Source: an uncultured Coprococcus sp. (GTDB taxonomy: Bacteria > Bacillota > Clostridia > Lachnospirales > Lachnospiraceae). Taken from it: DNA of 64,000 nucleotides. The position numbers were made by a program, and so were the translations under genes. Below the pieces are notes generated by a model. The model ran no database searches. It had not been told where the DNA came from and saw only the letters and a list, made by a program, of their open reading frames with translations. Below, one piece after another: positions 63,886 through 64,000 of the stretch; position 1 is the first letter of the stretch, and every line of letters starts with the position of its first letter. Where the stretch lies: assembly GCA_947626675.1 (NCBI GenBank), contig CANQTC010000001.1, positions 1 to 64,000 of the forward strand. The letters are read 5' to 3'.

Positions 63886-64000
63886 ATGGACAAGCTGGTA
63901 GTTACAAAATACGAAGACAGATTATTACAGGCTTATTATGAACATGACAGGCTTATGGAACTGAGCCTTACGGATACAGACTCCGATTTGAACAATATTT
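63886..64000 (+). CDS. Ribonuclease E/G family protein, 5' part only
   Basis: The first 38 codons before the window ends: MDKLVVTKYEDRLLQAYYEHDR, the usual beginning of RNase G/E-like proteins before their S1 domain. The AAAGGATAAAAAA site and its place after the TIGR03960-TIGR03936 pair support the call. The catalytic part is outside the window. Confidence 0.75.
   Translation, partial: MDKLVVTKYEDRLLQAYYEHDRLMELSLTDTDSDLNNI

Overview
The window looks like chromosome of a low-GC, anaerobic Gram-positive bacterium of the Clostridia, most likely Lachnospiraceae. This is inferred from AT-rich DNA with strong AGGAGG-type ribosome binding sites, TTGACA-N17-TATAAT promoters, and family content (UPF0210, the TIGR03960/TIGR03936 radical SAM pair next to an RNase G start, DUF4349, DUF3737, a MetH lacking its reactivation domain). 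I ran no database search; family names come from motif recognition.

Layout. 1-1.3 kb holds decayed material: a beta-lactamase-like serine hydrolase remnant, an unassigned 0.5 kb stretch, and a RelB/DinJ-type antitoxin followed by only the tail of its toxin. 1.4-10.2 kb is accessory: S41 protease, DUF4349 lipoprotein, DNA glycosylase behind a 114-bp tandem repeat, membrane protein, aldo/keto reductase, DUF3737 protein, MATE transporter, leucine-rich-repeat protein. 10.25-17.0 kb is the most striking block: a complete beta-lactam sensing circuit made of a MecA/PBP2a-like transpeptidase, a translationally coupled lipoprotein with an internal duplication, a BlaR1 sensor-protease and a BlaI repressor. 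Two adjacent perfect 19-4-19 palindromes carry the promoter of the PBP operon and a related operator overlaps the blaI start region. All three share the BlaI/MecI-like core TTAC-N4-GTAA.

17.1-26.7 kb is more accessory metabolism: PhzF protein, esterase, FAD-Rieske oxidoreductase, a methyltransferase/carbamoyltransferase pair, a MerR regulator with a 19-bp-spacer target promoter driving an oxidoreductase series (alcohol dehydrogenase, membrane flavodoxin, an aldo/keto reductase broken by an amber codon, FMN reductase), and a Cu/Zn-SOD-like protein.

26.8-64 kb is mainly core genome: dtd, a DivIVA-domain protein, DAHP synthase, D,D-carboxypeptidase, phosphoesterase, L,D-transpeptidase, tRNA-Ser(CGA), PNP-rnhA-metH, ilvN-ilvC, a two-component system with a VanY-type peptidase, a GreA-like factor, polA-coaE-ackA, yceD-rpmF, plsX-rnc-smc-ftsY, ilvA, a corrinoid-activator-like Fe-S protein, an MBL hydrolase, ACT and UPF0210 proteins, the radical SAM pair and the start of an RNase E/G gene. 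Cell-wall enzymes are unusually frequent (PBP2a-like, DacF-like, YkuD, VanY). No CRISPR array, prophage or intact insertion sequence was seen.
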